Shown in pieces: positions 1 through 11,828 of a stretch of 64,000 nt of DNA. The notes below the pieces were generated by a model. The model made no database searches. It was given only the letters and a program-made list of their open reading frames with translations, and was not told the DNA's origin. Numbering within the stretch: position 1 is the stretch's first letter; every line of letters begins with the position of its first letter. Source of the stretch: Hirsutella rhossiliensis (taxonomy: Eukaryota > Ascomycota > Sordariomycetes > Hypocreales > Ophiocordycipitaceae); the NCBI RefSeq assembly GCF_020360975.1, contig NW_025408671.1:5022001-5086000 (forward strand), written 5' to 3'. The position numbers were made by a program, and so were the translations under genes.

Positions 1-3000
1 GATATCGACCGTATAGACCTTTCTAGGGCTCCGACCCCTATATAAACGTCTAAGGATTTAGAGGTAATTTTAACCTCTATAAATACCTATATAGTAGAAG
101 CTAATAAAGACTCTCTTTTAGGACCTCTAGAAGCCTCGATTCCTAGAATAAAGGAGTTAGTCTTAAAGGTAAGAGAAGGAGGATTTCCTAGTTATAAGAA
201 TAAAAGGATCTTTAATTTTATATATAATACCGGAGCTACTAGGTATATAGTATCCAATAAGAATTTCCTTATTAACTATAAAGAAATTAAGTCTAAAGTT
301 TACTAGGAAAAGCTTCCTTTATATTAGTAAAGGAAAGGGGACTTAGTATTTAAGTTCCTATATAGTAGAAAAGGTATATCCTTCGAGACTGCTTTTATAT
401 ACCCGAATTAGGGTAAATATACTATCCTAATCTTATTTTAATAATACCTATGCCTTAATAGGAGGAAATAAAGTCCTTTTATTAGATAATAAGGCTAAGG
501 TCCTTACTAAAGGATTTCTTAGAAATAAATTATATTATATTCCTATAGAACCTTTATTAAAAAGCCAATTAATCCTTATTACGTCTTTAAAAGCAAAGGA
601 TATAGATTTTTATACTTAGTACTTACGCTTAGGGCATATAAATAGTAGGGCTATTTTAGAAATATTAAAAAGATATAATAAGGATATAAAAATACCTTTA
701 AAAGAGGAAAATAAAATAAGGTAATGCGAAATATATATTAAAGCTAAAGCAACGAATAAGGTTAATAAATAACCTTTGTATAAGTCTTATTCTTATTTAG
801 AAAAAATAGTATTAGATATTTAGGGGCTAATTAAAGTGCCTACTTATAATAAATATTACTATTATATTTCTTTCCTAGACGTAGGAACCCGATATCTAGA
901 AATATACCTTCTTCAAAAAAGAAGCTCTAGATAGGTTCCTAGAATTTAAAAATAGGGTAGAAAATAACCCTAAAAATACTAGGATTAAAGAAGCATTTTC
1001 TAATAATACTAAAGAATTTATATATAAAATAAAGCTCTATTGCGAAAAAGAAGGAATTACCTTTAATTCTAGTCCTCTAAGGACGCCGGAATCTAATAGT
1101 AGAATAGAAAGAATAAATCGTACTATATTAGAAAAAGTACGAGCTCTTTTATTTACTGCTAGGCTTCCTAAATATCTATAAGGAGAAGCTGTTTTAATAG
1201 CTACCTATTTATATAATAGATTACCGTATTCTACGATAGGATTTAAAGTCCTATAGAAAAGAGGATAATATAATACTACCCTTTAAGACCTTAAATAAAA
1301 TTAAGACCTTCGGAAGCCTTATATATTATAAGAATAAAGACCTTAAAGATAAGCTAGATAATAGAGCTTTTAAGGGAATAATAATAGGCTATTTAGAAAA
1401 TGCATATAAAATCTAGGATTTTTCTAAGAAAAAGATTACTATCTCTAGAGATATTACTATACTAGAAAATAAATTTATAAAAAGTCTAGAAATCTCTAGT
1501 AGTAATAATACCTTTAATTTTAATTCTATTCTAAATAAAGATAAGCTAGGAAGCTATATCCCTATAGAGGAAGCTACTAGAGAACCTAGAGATAAAAGTC
1601 CCTCGCCCTTTATAGAAGAAGAGTCTCTAAATAACGATCCTATTCCTACTATTAGTAAAATAGTAGTAGAATTACCTAAGAAGCTAGAAGGGTTCGATTC
1701 TAACTATATCGAATACCCTAACGTTAATTTATTTTTAAACTATGATTTTATAAAGTTAATTCTAGCTAGTATAGAAAATCAGGATCTAAAAACTCTAAAG
1801 ACCTATAAATAGGTAATAAATAGCCCTAAAATAGTATTTTAGAAAGATACTATAATTAAGGAAATTATCTAGCTAATTAAATATAAAACTTAGGAATTTT
1901 CCTACCTCCTTAGGGATAGGGAGGCTATAGGAGGCCGCTAGGTCTATACTATTAAGAAGGATAGTTAAAATAATATAATAAAATATAAAGCCCGTTTCGT
2001 AATATAGGGATTTAAGTAGATCTATAGCTTAGATTTCCTAGATACCTTCTTAACTACGGCTAGACCTAAATCTATTAGAATTCTACTTATTTTAGCTATT
2101 ATCTACGAATTCAAAGCTTTATAAATAGATATAATAAATGCCTTCGTATATACTAATATAGATTGCGAAGTATATATCGATCTTCTTATAGGCTACGAAG
2201 AATACGCTTTTAAAGAATATTATTTAAAATATAGATTAGCTTATAAAGCTAAAGGAATTAAATTAACTAAATTCCTAGACCTATATAAAACCGGTTAAAT
2301 TAAAGCAAAGCTAAAGAAAGCATTATATAGCCTAAAATAAAGTCCTAAGCTCTAGTATAATTATTTAAAAATTATACTAAATAAACTTAGATTTCTTCCT
2401 CTTTTAATAGATAAAGGAGTATTTATAAATAAGGGCTATAGTATAGCCTTAGTAATTTACGTCGACGACTTTCTTATAGTAGGGCCCTCTAAATCTATAA
2501 TAGAAGAAAGATTATTTAAAGAATTATCTAAATTCCTAGATTTTACTATCTTAGGAGATATAAAAGACTTCTTAGGTCTAAATATTATAATAAACCGAGA
2601 GAATAAAGAGCTATATATATCCTAAGAAAATTATACCTTAAATAAATTAAAGGAATTTAATAAAGAAGGTTTAGGAACTTCGAATTTACCCGCTATAATA
2701 GGCTTTAAGCTTATAAAAGCAAAGGAATTACCTTCTAAGGAAGATATATTATAGTTTTAGAAAGAAATAGGATCTCTATTTTACTTAGCCTTATTTACTA
2801 GGCTAGATATCTTATATTCTGTAATTTCCTACGCTAGATTCGCGGCTAAGCCCGACTAGACGTATTTTAAGGCTTTAAATATAATTTAGAAATATTTAAA
2901 TAAATTCCCTAGCCTAAAGATTAAATGTAATTATAATATCCCTTTTACCTATCTATATATAAAGGGTTTTACCGACTCTAGCTAGGCGTCGGATTTAACG

Positions 3001-3435
3001 GACGGAAAATCCTTTTCTAGTTACTATTTTTATATATATAATAATATAATAAGCTAGGCTTACTCTAAGCAGAAAGCCGTTGCTCTTTCTACTTATAAAG
3101 TAGAGTATATTAGCCTTAAGGAGGCAAATAAAGAAGCTATTTATTTAAATATGCTTTTTAAAAATATTACTAAGGATCTATCTATTAAGATTCCTAATAC
3201 TATACCTCCTATTTTAACGGATAATACTACTACTATTAAATTAGTAGAAAATCCGGAATTTTATAAAAGGTCTAATTATATAAGATTAGCCTATTATTAT
3301 ACTAGAACTAGTGTAAGGGAAGGGGAAATTAGAGTTTTTTATATTAAATTAGAAGATAATATAGCCAATATTTTTATAAAGGAATTAAGACCTAGATTAC
3401 TCTATAAATTTAGAGACGGTCTATCCTTAATATAA
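1..3435 (+). pseudogene. RIP-destroyed Ty1/Copia polyprotein (5' end outside window)
   Basis: Reading through TAA/TAG stops, the domains appear in Copia order. An aspartic protease block lies at about 216-300, where the expected DTGAT(R)H motif now reads NTGATRY. A GAG-pre-integrase LGH motif is near 625, and the integrase core spans about 780-1250. Reverse transcriptase covers about 2000-2650, with the YVDD box at about 2457-2470. The last part is an RNase H domain at about 2960-3435, which ends in the usual Copia C-terminal pattern of a KY/YIRLAYYY helix followed by an IFIKEL segment. Frame interruptions are nearly all TAG or TAA at Trp or Gln positions, and Asp-to-Asn and His-to-Tyr changes match TG-to-TA and CA-to-TA transitions. 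The only ATG-started ORF of note in the first 30 kb (3151-3435) is the RNase H tail of this element, not a gene. Integrase precedes RT, so Copia rather than Gypsy. Confidence 0.9.
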
Positions 3436-3795
3436 GTTCCTAAGCAATTAAAAGGGGTTTTTAGATATTTCTTATGCTTTCTATATCTTTCCCTTACTAG
3501 GTTTTTCCTTTTAGGTTTCCTAGAGAAATATTTACTAGGTTTTTATCTATTAAGATTTTCCTAGTAATAATAGGTTTTACCTTATATAAGGTTATCCTAT
3601 AAATAATTATTATAACTATAGATTTTTCCTACTATAGGTTTTTCTATTAGTATATACCTAAGGATCTTTTTCCTAAGAAAGAATAGGTTTTTATATATCC
3701 TATTAAGGTATAAGAATAGTTTTCCTATATTAGGTTTTTACCCTATATATATACTACTATAAATAAATTAGTAAAGAGTATATAAATCTACTCTT

Positions 3796-3805
3796 TAAGG
3801 GAGGC
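3796..3805 (+). other. Polypurine tract of the Copia element
   Basis: The run TTAAGGGAGGC directly abuts the 3' LTR start at 3806, the position expected for the plus-strand primer of reverse transcription. Confidence 0.6.
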
Positions 3806-4293
3806 TATAAGGAACGGTGTTCCTACTATAAATAAAGCAGCTATAATATACTCTCCTAATTATATAAGCTAATAAGTAGTATATTAATTATAGATAAAGT
3901 CTTATCTTATAGAGTAAGAATCGCTCGTTATTTTATATGTTATTATATATTAAACGGGTTGCCGGTTATCGTATAATCGGGAATCGAAGGAATAGAGCTA
4001 GCTTAGAATGCTAGCTAAGACCTCTTAAGAACACCGGCACGACCAACCTCCTTTAAACACGAATATTAGAGGAACTAAGACACGTCTAGATTTACTCGAG
4101 GTATCACGGAATTTCCTAGTCTTAGGGCTATACGGCAGCCTAAATCTAGTCCCGAAAGGTTCTTCCGTTTAGCTATAATTGTCTATATAAGACAGTATAT
4201 CCGCTAGTAAATAGAGAGAGAATTATTAACTTTAATACCTCTTCTATATACTAATATACTACTAATAAATTTCGTTGAAAATCCTACCTTATA
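3806..4293 (+). repeat. 3' LTR of the Copia element, incompletely RIPped
   Basis: It is about 488 bp, bounded by TATAAGG and CCTTATA, a short inverted repeat that equals TGTAAGG/CCTTACA before RIP. It follows the polypurine tract. Unlike the internal region it still holds roughly two dozen CA/TG dinucleotides, mostly between about 3930 and 4290. The matching 5' LTR lies outside the window, so the boundaries rest on the terminal repeat and the tract alone. Confidence 0.7.
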
Positions 4294-6198
4294 CTCCTTC
4301 TTCCCCTCTATTATATAGTCTTATATAATTCCTTAATTTCCTAAAATTCCGCTTTTACTTATATACCTTAAGACTACTATAGCTTAGCGGTCGACTTTAG
4401 CTTCTTTATCTAGAGGGCTTTATTAATATCCGCTAAGCTAACTATATAGACCGCTATATTAGCCGCTGCTTAGCCTTCCTCCCGCTTTACTTATTATACG
4501 GTTCTTATAAAGATAGAGGCAAGGACTTCTTAGGCCGAGTATAAAGCTCGTATACTTAGTCCTACGCCTATAGAACTATTATTATAGTAGACCTACTATT
4601 ATATAAGCTTAAACTATAGCCTTTTTTAGTATAGAACTAAGTATAACTCTATATATAATAACTAGGGTTTCCTAAGGATTAAGGGAAACTCTAGTTAAGG
4701 GATTATATAGGCTACGATAAGCTTATAGTAGCCGTCGACCTCTATAGCTAGCTATATAATACCCTTAATTACTATACCTTCTATCGCGCTTAAGGCGCCC
4801 TTTACTTACTTTAAGGCAATCTTTTCTACTAGTACTTATATCTCTTATATAAGCGCCTCGTTAACTATAGTATAGTACTAATAGCCCTTATCTATAAGGG
4901 CGGCGATAGGTAAGGAGTTATTAATTATAACCTATATTAAAGTAAGCTCCTTTTCTATATAGGCGGATAATTCCTTTTTTTCTTTTACTAGTACTAGTAA
5001 TTAAAGTTTTAGAGCCTATCTTTACTCTAGAGCTACTTTTTTTCTTTTAGGCTTAGGGGGGCGGAGTCCTCCTTATTATCTAAGGCAAGGAGCGGTTCTA
5101 TCTTTACTACTTAAACTACTATAGGCCGCTTAGCTAAAAGGAAGGGGTATTTTAGTATAAAGTATATAGACGCGCTATAATATAGGTAGCGGCCGTTAGC
5201 TTTCCTCTTCTTAATTTCCTTACTCGTTACCTACTTTACCTACTACTTAAAGTATAGGGTAGTATAAGGGGTAGTCGATAGCGTCTTCTTACTACGTTTA
5301 GCCCGGTCTATATAGGTAGCCGATATTAAGGTGTCCCTATCTATATTAATAGCCGGTTATTTATCTTATAAAGGGGCGGTAATCCTATCGCCGCTATATA
5401 GCGTACGCTTATAAAGCTTTTAAAAACATAGCGTCTACTTATAGCCCTATACTACCTTTATTAACTAGCTTATATACTCGCTATAGTTATTAAGTATAAT
5501 TATAGGGATAAGTAGCTCCTATAGGGCTAGCGTAATCGAATTCTATAGCTATATAAGCTTTACGCTATCTTCCTATACTATAGTCCCTACTATTTATAAG
5601 AGCGTCTCTTTAAAATTAAGGAGGAATTTACTAAAGGTTTATCTATCTTTTTACTTAAAGGTCTATAGCTTATCTTATACCTTCTCCCGCTCTTATACGT
5701 TGCCGAACGTATATATAAGGTATTAAAAGAAGTCTTATAGGTCGCGTTTACTCTTAGGGCCGCCCTTATCTTAGAATCTAGAGATCCGCTATATCTAAGG
5801 CTCTAGTAGCGTATAAAAGAGCGAATACTACGCTATATCGTAATAGCTATTTAGGCCTTATTTCTTATTAATTATAAACTTTATTTATAGCTAGCTAAGG
5901 AAGAAGTAAAAGGACTTTAGCTTACCGTCCTAAGTCGGCTAAGGGAGCGGCTTCTACGTTAGTAGTATCGCCGCTATAACCGGCGTTATAGAGGTTATAA
6001 GGGTTAAAGCTAGTCTCGTAGATAGCTCCCTTAGTATAGCGAGAACCTTATCCTTCTCGCTAGCTATTATACTTTTAATCGCTTCTAGGATAGCTACGAT
6101 ACTTCCTATCTATCTAAGAAGGGGCGGAGTACTTTCTTAAGAAGGTAGTACCCTCTTTAAAAAGATATTTATTAGATCTATTAGTTAATAGCTTATAC
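4294..6198 (-). pseudogene. RIPped Gypsy gag region, 3'-truncated copy
   Basis: From about 4387 this segment is a direct copy of 24616-26581, which is the gag-side half of the minus-strand Gypsy element described further along. On the minus strand it shows a long gag-like frame broken only by TAA/TAG, beginning next to the LTR at 6199-6384. It stops near 4387, before any RT, so only the 5' part of the element remains here. About 93 bp (4294-4386) between the Copia LTR and the recognisable copy are unassigned. The gag call rests on position next to the LTR and upstream of RT in the longer copy. Confidence 0.65.
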
Positions 6199-6384
6199 TA
6201 TTATAGAGTTAATAGCGGCGTATATATAAGTACTATTTATAGGATAATATTAATAAGCTATATAAAGCTCTTTTATACGCGGCTAGCCTATATATATATA
6301 TATAGGATCCGGCCCTCTATATATAACTATATAGCTTAGGCTATAGCCTAAGCCTATAACCTATAATAGTTAAAGACTTTTATA
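6199..6384 (-). repeat. LTR (about 186 bp) of the chromodomain-type Gypsy family
   Basis: It matches 26582-26771 in the same orientation and 21000-21187 in reverse. Its ends are TATA-like remnants of TG...CA. It contains an (AT)n run and the segment GCTAGCC near 6283. Acting as the 5' LTR, it precedes the gag remnant at 4294-6198. Confidence 0.7.
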
Positions 6385-6692
6385 CTAAGAGCTTATAACG
6401 CTTTATTAAAAGTAAAGTAAAGCTATTTTAGCCTACCTTATATAGTTTAAAGAGGTACTTTATTAAGTAGATATATATAGCTAGCTTAATATAGTAAAGT
6501 ATAATTACTTTATTATAAGCTTAAATATAGATTAATATACCTATTTAAGTAAAAGGTTTATATTAATATATATATATACTAATCTTATCTACCTTTTTTA
6601 TAAGCTTAGTAAAAATAAGTTCCTTTTTTTATCTTCTTTTATAGTATAAGAAAAGGATAATACTAGTAATACTATAGATATCTCTATCTTTA
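6385..6692. repeat. Unclassified RIPped repeat, inverted copy of about 27,826-28,140
   Basis: The segment is the reverse complement of about 27,826-28,140. It is cut on the left by the LTR ending at 6384 and on the right by the Gypsy LTR starting at 6693, so it looks like a scrap of the older sequence into which both elements were inserted. No coding content is recognisable. Confidence 0.65.
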
Positions 6693-7142
6693 TATTACGA
6701 CTACGGCTACTAGGCCGCTAACGGTTAACCGCGTTAAGCACGTAATACGGTCTAATAGATAAATAGTTAGCACGACTATTTAATAGATATAGGATTAAGG
6801 GGATCGTAGAGATCTAAGTAATCTAGGATTAATAAGATTACTACGCTTTATACGATCTAACGTTAGGGATTATAGCTAGGCCTATAATCTAAGGATAGTC
6901 TTTATAGGTATATATAGCTACTTACCTTTACTCCTTTAAATAAATAGCTCTCTAGCTTTTAATATAGATCTTTATTATAATTCTATCTCTAATTTTAATT
7001 ACCTAGTTATAGTCTATAGTCTATAACCTCTAACTTATTACTAACGTAATATACTTATTATTACTTAGACTACGCCTTATTATATCTACTAATATAAACC
7101 CCTTAATAGGTTTATCCCTTAGAAATAATACCGGTTATTATA
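6693..7142 (+). repeat. 5' LTR of the Gypsy element
   Basis: It is 450 bp from TATTACGAC to GGTTATTATA, collinear with the 3' LTR and with the un-RIPped solo LTR at 11354-11823, which shows the original TGTTACGACC start. Confidence 0.85.
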
Positions 7143-10100
7143 CGTTAAAAGCTCTTATTTAATATAATACTATATTACTCTAAGTAATATTATAACTATT
7201 AATATACCTATATAGTAAGCTAGATTAACTAACTCTAGAGCTACTATATTACCTTAAGATATAATATACGAGATTATTACCCTTCGATATAAGGTATAGT
7301 TACTTAAGAATAAAGAAGGTAATAGATAAGTTAAGGACCTTAGAGAAGTAATTAAACTAAAATAGCTAGGACTATTTAATAGTACTTATAATACGCTTTA
7401 AGACTTTCTTACCTAACTTAAGGCCTACTACTAGTTTTACCCTACTAAACTTTTAGACCTAGTTAAAAAAGTACTTTATATAAGAAATTATTTATTTAGA
7501 ACGGTACTCGCTTAGTTTAGACTTATTATAAGGGACTTTCTTAATAACTAACTAGCGCGATAAGATAATAAAATAAATAAAGTCTTTACTAGTTTCTAAG
7601 GATTTAAAGAAGCTATTATAAAGGTATTTAAAATAACTAACGAGGAATAAGAAGCTAAATAAAAACTTTAAGAACTTTAATAAAGGATCTTAATATTAGA
7701 TTATACTACGAAGTTCTATTAAGTTACCTTAAAGCTTAATTAAGACGACGAACCTCTTATATTATAATTCTACGATAGGCTTAAAGAAGAAGTTAAGGAC
7801 GAGCTTTATAAGGAAAATCGACCTAATAACCTCTCGGACTATATTACTATAGTAGTATAAATCGACGATAGATAGTATATATAACGCTAAGAAAAGAAAT
7901 AAGGAAGAGGAAACTAGAACCCTTCTTATAAGAATAACTTTAACTAACGCGCTAACTATAAGAAGAAGCGCGAAACTCTTATTACTTATACTTATATAAC
8001 TAACCTAAGTAAGATAGATCTAGATATAATATAGAAAAGTAAAGAAAAGTATTTTAATTATAAGAAACCTAGATATTACTTTAAAAAATATAGATAACCT
8101 TATAAGGAGAAGAAAACCTATTAGGTACTAGCCTTAAAAGGTAAGAAATACTTAAACGCTATTAATAGATAGGAACTAAAGTATAAACTCCTTAGTTAGA
8201 CTATATACTATAATAAAGAATATATAATATACTTTAGCGATAAAAATAATACCGGATAGTTCTTAAAGCTATTAAAGAAAACCCTTATAATAATATAATA
8301 AAGGGATCCTAAAATATAAAAATAAGTTAAATTTATAGAACTAGAATACCTTTATATTAAAAGAGTCTCTTAAAACTAAATTAAGAAGAATAGTAAACGA
8401 TTTTAAGAAGATATATAAAATAAAAATCGATAATAATAATAGGTAGTCTATAAATAATATAATAAAGAAGATATAGATATAGCCCTTATACTTATAAAAC
8501 TTAGATAATAACTTAAGGAGGAATAATAAAGTATCGACGATATAAGCTCTAAAAAATAAGAAATACTTAAAGAAATAGAAAACGAGAATAAACTTATACT
8601 ACTACCCTTACTACTAAGGGAAAATACTACGATTAAAGAATACGCTCTATACTTTAAAGAATTTAAAGAAATACTTAAAATTAAAACCTAATAAATACCT
8701 TAAATTCTTATAGAAAACTAATAAGCTATATTAATTTAATATTAACTAGTACTATATAGAGGAGACTACGCTATAGCTATCGCTATAATTAATACCTTTA
8801 TAGCTCTATAACGAGAATAGTAACTATAAGGAGAATTTAAAGATAATCTATAAATACTACTTACTTATAAGTACTATAAGTATATTTTATAGATATTATA
8901 CGTTTACCTAGATTATATAATATACTTCTAAATAAAGGTATAATATAATGCTTTCTTAGTTAGGTTTAAAGGATAAGTACTTTTAAAACCCTACTTAAGT
9001 ATAAAACTAAACTACTAAAAAATTAATTAACGCTACCTAAATAACTAAGTTATATTATTAGAACCTAATTATAGTACGCTACTTAAATACTACGATAATT
9101 ACGGTTTATTAACGAGATATCTTTTAAAGATATATAAAATCTATAAATACGCTAAAATAAAAGAATAGTATAACGCTACTTACTTTAAAGTATCTAAACC
9201 CTTAATCTTTTAAAGACTTATATAATAAGTTAAATATAATAAAGAAGATTATAACGAATATATATACTTAAACTATAGAATTTATAAATATAAAAAAGTA
9301 TAAGTATAGTATAAACGATATAATAATATACTAAAAGATTATTAGTAATATATATAAAGGCTATAAGCTATATTTAACTAAGGAAGAATTAATATAAAAA
9401 TACTATATATAAAATAGAAAGATATAAAACGAAAACTTAACCTTTAGTATAAAAACTAATAAAATTATAAAGTATAGTATATAATTAACTATAAAGTAGT
9501 ATAATATAAATAATATAGCGTTAAGAAATAAGAAATCTTCGATTAGCTATAAGAAATTAGTCTCTTAAGCCTTAATATAATACTACGCAATAAAAATATA
9601 AAGAAACGATATTAATAATAAATCGAAGAAGAATACCTAAATAAAATAAATAATAACTAGGTAAAAAACGAGGTATACTATCTATAAAAGGGCTATAGAC
9701 TAGCATAATATAATAAGATCTAAGGACCCTATATATAGTAATAGTAAGCTATAGTAACTAAATAGTATTAAATATCTAAATTATAGGATATTATATATAT
9801 ATACTTTTAGATTATAGCGCGATAGGTAATTACGTTTTACCTAAAGTTATTAATTATTACTAACTTATATAAAGATATAAGAAAGATCTATATAAACTTA
9901 TAAATATTAAAGGAGAGGCCTTTAACTATAATAATAGAATTATTAATATAAAGATTAATTACCTTAATATTAATATCTAGGGCTATAACGAATAAGTTAA
10001 CTTTAATATTATAGATATTAAAGAATATAACCTTATATTAAGGCTTCTATAGCTATAAGAGAGCAACCTATTAATTAACTAGAAAACTAGCTAGCTACGT

Positions 10101-11348
10101 TAAAATAAAGATATAAGTTTCTAGGACTAGTAGATTTAAAAGAAAGTAAAATTTTATAATAATTTAGCTATTAAATAAGATAAAATAGATAACCGTTTAA
10201 GTAAATTATTATAGGCTTTAGTAATATAAACGAAAATAGTAACTAAACTAGCGGATATAATAAAATCGACTAATAAGACCTATATACTAACTAATATAGC
10301 TATATAACTTAGTATCTAATATAAATAGAATAAAGGATATAATATAAAGATCTAAAGAGTTATTACTACTTTAAGGATAGACCTTAAATAAATTAATAAA
10401 GAGCTTAAGTTAAGAGAAACTAGCTTTTAAAAGAAAGAATAAAGCCTATAAAATAAAATAAAGAATATCCCTTAAGAATACTAGAAATATAATAAACTCT
10501 TTAAGAAAGAACTTAAGATAGGGTTACTTAAATATAACTAATAAGACTATAAAATTTATCTTAAGGATAGAATAACGCTAACGTTCTATAAGATTTATAA
10601 CCTAAATAAAAAGTAACTATAAACGTTACGTAACTACCTTAATAAGAATCTATAAAAGGGATATATATAAACATTAATATTTAAAGTAAGCTACTTAGTT
10701 ATATTTATTTTAAAGAAAAATAGTAAGCTATAACTAGTTATTAACTATAGACGCTTAAACGATATTATAATAAAGGACCGAATACTATTACCGCTTATAT
10801 TAGAACTATAAGATCGACTATATAGTAAAAAATAGTTTATAGCCCTTAACCTTAAAGGCGCCTATAACTTAATACGTATAAAAAAGGGATATAAATAGAT
10901 AATAGCCTTTAAAACGAAATTTAAACTATTTAAATATCTAGTAATACTATTTAGACTTATAAATATACTAGCTACCTTTTAATAGATAATTAATAATATC
11001 CTATATAAATACTTAGATATATTTATAGTAGTATACCTAGATAATATCTTGATCTTCTTAGATACCTTAAAAGAATATAAAGAATACGTTTATAAGGTAC
11101 TTTATATACTTTAGAATATAAAGTTACTAGTTAAACTAAAGAAAAGTAAGTTTTATATATAGAAAGTAGACTTTCTTAGATATATAATCTTACTAAGAGA
11201 GATATAAATATAATAAGATAAGATTAACTTAGTTAAAGAATAGCTAACGCTAAAGAATATTAAGGATATATAAAGTTTCCTAGGATTTATAAATTACTAC
11301 TAACGATTTATTAAAGATTTTAGAAAGATTATAGTACTACTATACGAC

Positions 11349-11828
11349 TTAATTGTTACGACCACGGTCAGCGGGCCGTAGGAGAGCCGGCCACGTTCAC
11401 GTAACAAGGCGGCTCGGAACAATAGTCGGGACGAGAAGTCACTCAGGCTTGGCTCACCTAGAGCGTACGTGAGCCAAGTGAGCCTTGTATGGATGGATCA
11501 CTATTTAGGAGCATGGCTCACGAGTGAGCCATGGTAAGCCACGAAGGGGATCACGGCCAGGACCGTGATCCAAGGACAGTCTCTACGGGTATATATAGCT
11601 ACCTACTTTCACTCCTTTAGATAGATAGCTCTCTAGCTTTCAACATAGATCTTTATCACGATTCTATCTCTGATTCTAATCACCTGGTTATAGTCTACGG
11701 TCTACGACCTCCGACTCATCACCAACGTGACATACTTATCATTGCTTAGACCACGCCCTATTGTATCTGCTAATATAAACCCCTCGATAGGTTTATCCCT
11801 TAGGAATAACATCGGTCGTTATATTAAT
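11349..11828 (+). mobile_element. Un-RIPped solo LTR with 5-bp target site duplication
   Basis: The LTR itself is 11354-11823 (470 bp). It starts TGTTACGACC and ends GGTCGTTATA. TTAAT flanks it on both sides (11349-11353 and 11824-11828). It is homologous to the RIPped LTRs of the host element but keeps normal CA/TG content, an abrupt island in the RIPped block. Removing the LTR and one TTAAT rejoins the host pol frame between RT and RNase H, which confirms the borders. An 8-bp perfect inverted repeat (GATCACGG at 11549-11556, CCGTGATC at 11563-11570) lies inside. A solo LTR arises by recombination between the two LTRs of a full insertion. Confidence 0.92.

Noticed and set aside
3151..3435. 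94-codon ATG ORF in the AT-rich block
   Set aside because: It is the RNase H C-terminus of the RIPped Copia element, with the upstream part in the same frame broken by stops.
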